NCBI GenBank assembly: GCA_003665825.1
Contig: QPFY01000003.1
Span: forward strand, 1,178,001 to 1,242,000
Length of the DNA: 64,000 nucleotides
Direction of reading: 5' to 3'
Origin: Microbotryum silenes-acaulis
Taxonomy: Eukaryota > Basidiomycota > Microbotryomycetes > Microbotryales > Microbotryaceae
Positions 62,183 to 64,000 of this stretch are shown piece after piece (position 1 is the first letter of the stretch; each line of letters begins with the position of its first letter). The position numbers and the translations under genes were made by a program. The notes under the pieces are model-generated. The model did no database searches. It saw only the letters and a program-made list of their open reading frames with translations, and was not told the DNA's origin.

Positions 62183-63748
62183 ATGGCACCCCCTACCCTC
62201 GTCGATGAAGAGTTGAGTTTCACTGCCCACCTTGGCCTGTTGGAGAATCACAGTTGACATTCTTCTCGCTCTCTCTCTCTCTCTCTTTCCTCGGCTTCAA
62301 CTCTCCATTTGACTTGTGGCGCCCGGCCGTGTTCCGGCTATGCACCCAACCCGCGCAACTCGTCGTCGCCCCACTTGGCTTATCCGAACGGCTCCGTCTT
62401 GCGTGCCATCAATCCCTCCATCATCGATTGCTTCCTGCTGGGGATCTGTTCTCGAATCTGTCCTACCAACAGCCTCGATGATCTCGATGACATCGTCACA
62501 GGAGGAGCACCCACCACCAAACCGACAACCACCACGACCACCACCTCCACGATCGACGACGGCGACTTCCCCGACCCCGAAGAAGCCTTGGCCCTTCCCA
62601 ACGACTCAACACTACCCTTTGCACTAGGCGCCGCAGGAGCAGGCTCAGAAGACGATGCCGCCTTGGCCGCCGAAATGGAGAAGAACATGTCGTCCCTCTT
62701 CTCCGGCCTCGGTCCGGGCGAAGAAGAAGAGTTCAAAAAGATGATGCAGCAACTCATGAGTGGTCAAGGTTTGGACGCCTTGGGATTTGGAGACGATGAT
62801 GGCGCAGGAGGAGCGGAAGGGGCGGCTGGGCCGGATGGGGATGATACAGAGTTGTTGAGTCAGTTGATGGCTGCCATGGGAGCTGGAGCGGGAGGCTTGG
62901 GTACGTCGGAGGCGTCCCAGCCCGATTCGACGACTAAAGGGAAAGTCAAACAAGCTTTCTCGACTACAACAACATCCACACCTTCCTCGACCCAACCGAC
63001 AGCCCCCGTCAACTTCCAAGACGCGATCAAAGCGTCCATGTCCAAAGTGCAACAATCCAACTCTGCCGTCGATCAAGAAACCTCGGCCAAGACCGCCGCA
63101 GGAGCGAATGCCGATCCTCTGGCTGCGATGATGGCTTCCATGGCCGGCCTGGAGGGCGGGGAAGAGGGTTTGCAGGGTATGTTGGATGAGATGATGGGCC
63201 AGTTGATGAGTAGGGAGGTGCTGTATGAGCCGTTGAAGGAATTGAGTGACAAGGTGAGATCCAGGATCGCCAACCTTGACCTGGTCCTACAGCAAAGCTG
63301 AACTCCCCTTTTCGCCCCCCCCCCCCCCCCCCCCCCCCACAGTACCCGACCTACCTCTCCACCAACGAAGGCGAACTGCCTTCCGAGGACCTTAAACGCT
63401 TCCAAACCCAAGCGACCGTCGTGTCCCAAATCGTCTCCAAATTCGAGGAACCCGGTGCCGATAAAGCAGAAGATCAAATGACCCCTTCCGAAAAAGAACG
63501 GAATACCCAACGTCAACAAGAGATTACGGACCTAATTGCTCAAATGAACGATTGTGGTGCGCCGCCAAAGGAGATCATGGGCGAGATGCCACGTAAGTTG
63601 TTGAATGAGCACTCCAAAACTGATGAGAGCATTGATTTGGCCGCTGAGCTGACGGTTGCTTCTTGTTGACTTGGCTCCCCTCACAGCGGGGATGGAGTTG
63701 GGTGCGGATGGCGTGCCCAAGATGCCGGAGGACTGCATCATTTCCTGA
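62183..63748 (+). CDS. PEX19: Peroxisomal membrane protein chaperone Pex19
   Basis: Cytosolic receptor/chaperone for peroxisomal membrane proteins, docking on Pex3. Four exons (62183-62211, 62473-63253, 63343-63592, 63687-63748) close in frame at 373 residues. The N-terminal Pex3-binding region includes DEDLDDLDDIV, rebuilt across the first splice. A long acidic/Thr-rich low-complexity linker follows, then EEEEFKKMMQQLMSGQGLD. The C-terminal membrane-protein binding domain contains MLDEMMGQLMSREVLYEPLK, ELSDKYPTYL and RQQEITDLIAQMNDCGAPPK. The protein ends PEDCIIS, a CAAX box (CIIS) for farnesylation, known to be functional in Pex19. The intron 2 acceptor follows a 24-C homopolymer. The first donor is the unusual GTTGAG, chosen for frame and for the conserved DLDDLDD motif. 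Confidence 0.95.
63315..63338 (+). repeat. Poly(C) tract of 24
   Basis: Run of 24 C immediately before the ACAG acceptor of PEX19 intron 2 (63254-63342). It takes the place of the usual mixed polypyrimidine tract. The exact length could vary by slippage or sequencing error. Confidence 0.9.
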
Positions 63749-63872
63749 GGAGGGATATTTTTTGTATCAAATGAAGTGTTCTCTCACTCGAGGTTAATTA
63801 TAACATTACTGGTATAATGTGCGCTCTCTCCCATATAAGAGACGAAAAACGAAATACACAGCTCGGTCACCC

Positions 63873-63970
63873 CTAATATCCACCCGTATCTCGTCCACCG
63901 ACATGACCCGCGACCGTCCGCCGTTGGTTCTCTTCGAGCTTGGGGCAATTCGCGATCGAGTGACCGAGAC
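63873..63970 (-). CDS. DDX41: Last exon of a DDX41-like DEAD-box helicase (partial)
   Basis: The only exon inside the window; it starts after an AACAG acceptor and its upstream intron runs toward the right edge. With one G from the previous exon it reads GLGHSIANCPKLEENQR and ends GGRDTGGY. This is the second half of a CCHC zinc knuckle (G-x-G-H-x4-C) followed by PKLE. The C-termini of DDX41/Abstrakt RNA helicases have the same arrangement (zinc knuckle GLGHxxxxCPKLE near the end). The helicase core is outside the window, so the assignment rests on this short tail. Confidence 0.55.
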
Positions 63971-64000
63971 CTGTTGGGCAAAGAGGTGCTCAGCTTCAAG

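Overview
This window looks like a piece of a nuclear chromosome from a basidiomycete yeast, most likely Pucciniomycotina (a Microbotryomycetes-type GC-rich genome); the rank is an inference. The reasons are dense short introns (often 5-8 per gene), GC-rich codon use, short intergenic distances, strong eukaryotic start contexts, and a set of conserved fungal housekeeping genes. Nothing bacterial or viral was seen. Most gene models below were built by joining exons by hand and checking phase and total length; nineteen of them close in frame from ATG to stop.

Layout, left to right. 1-2947: 3' part of a secreted GMC oxidoreductase. 3407-5627: YRA1/ALY mRNA export adaptor with one very long intron. 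6062-7751: F-box-like/LRR-like protein. 8811-10150: unresolved gene-like region. 10297-10910: small acidic protein. 11185-12271 and 12741-15437: a divergent pair, Golgi SNARE Gos1 and eIF2B epsilon. 15679-18098: TMEM184/DUF300 membrane protein. 19027-20184: lysine-rich coiled-coil protein. 21545-23298: Ras GTPase. 23975-27348: 6-phosphofructokinase. 27596-30426: threonyl-tRNA synthetase with two start codons. 30853-32570: arrestin-like protein, whose coding end overlaps KRR1 (32503-34154). 34704-35836: ribosomal protein eL34. 37556-39604: methionine aminopeptidase 2. 39928-42228: medium-chain-type acyl-CoA synthetase ending in a peroxisomal AKL signal.

42229-48190 is a gene-poor island of about 6 kb. 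It holds a perfect 133-bp inverted repeat, one arm of which is split by a 203-bp LTR-like insertion with a 5-bp target duplication. Housekeeping genes then resume: FTR1 iron permease (48191-49703), a 72-residue secreted protein (50229-50662), an M1 aminopeptidase (51174-54443), kinetochore NUF2 (55568-57576), UDP-glucose 4-epimerase (58073-59893), casein kinase 2 beta (60503-61594), PEX19 (62183-63748) and the last exon of a DDX41-like helicase at the right edge.

The genes do not form one pathway. Themes are translation and ribosome biogenesis (eIF2B epsilon, ThrRS, KRR1, eL34, MetAP2), central carbon metabolism (PFK, epimerase, acyl-CoA synthetase), trafficking and organelles (Gos1, PEX19) and signalling (Ras, CK2 beta). 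The most notable signals are in gene architecture: 4-, 10- and 12-nt coding exons, a start codon apparently split by an intron, a long YRA1 intron reminiscent of the autoregulated yeast one, alternative starts for dual targeting, frequent GTCAGT splice donors, and the nested hairpin/LTR structure.
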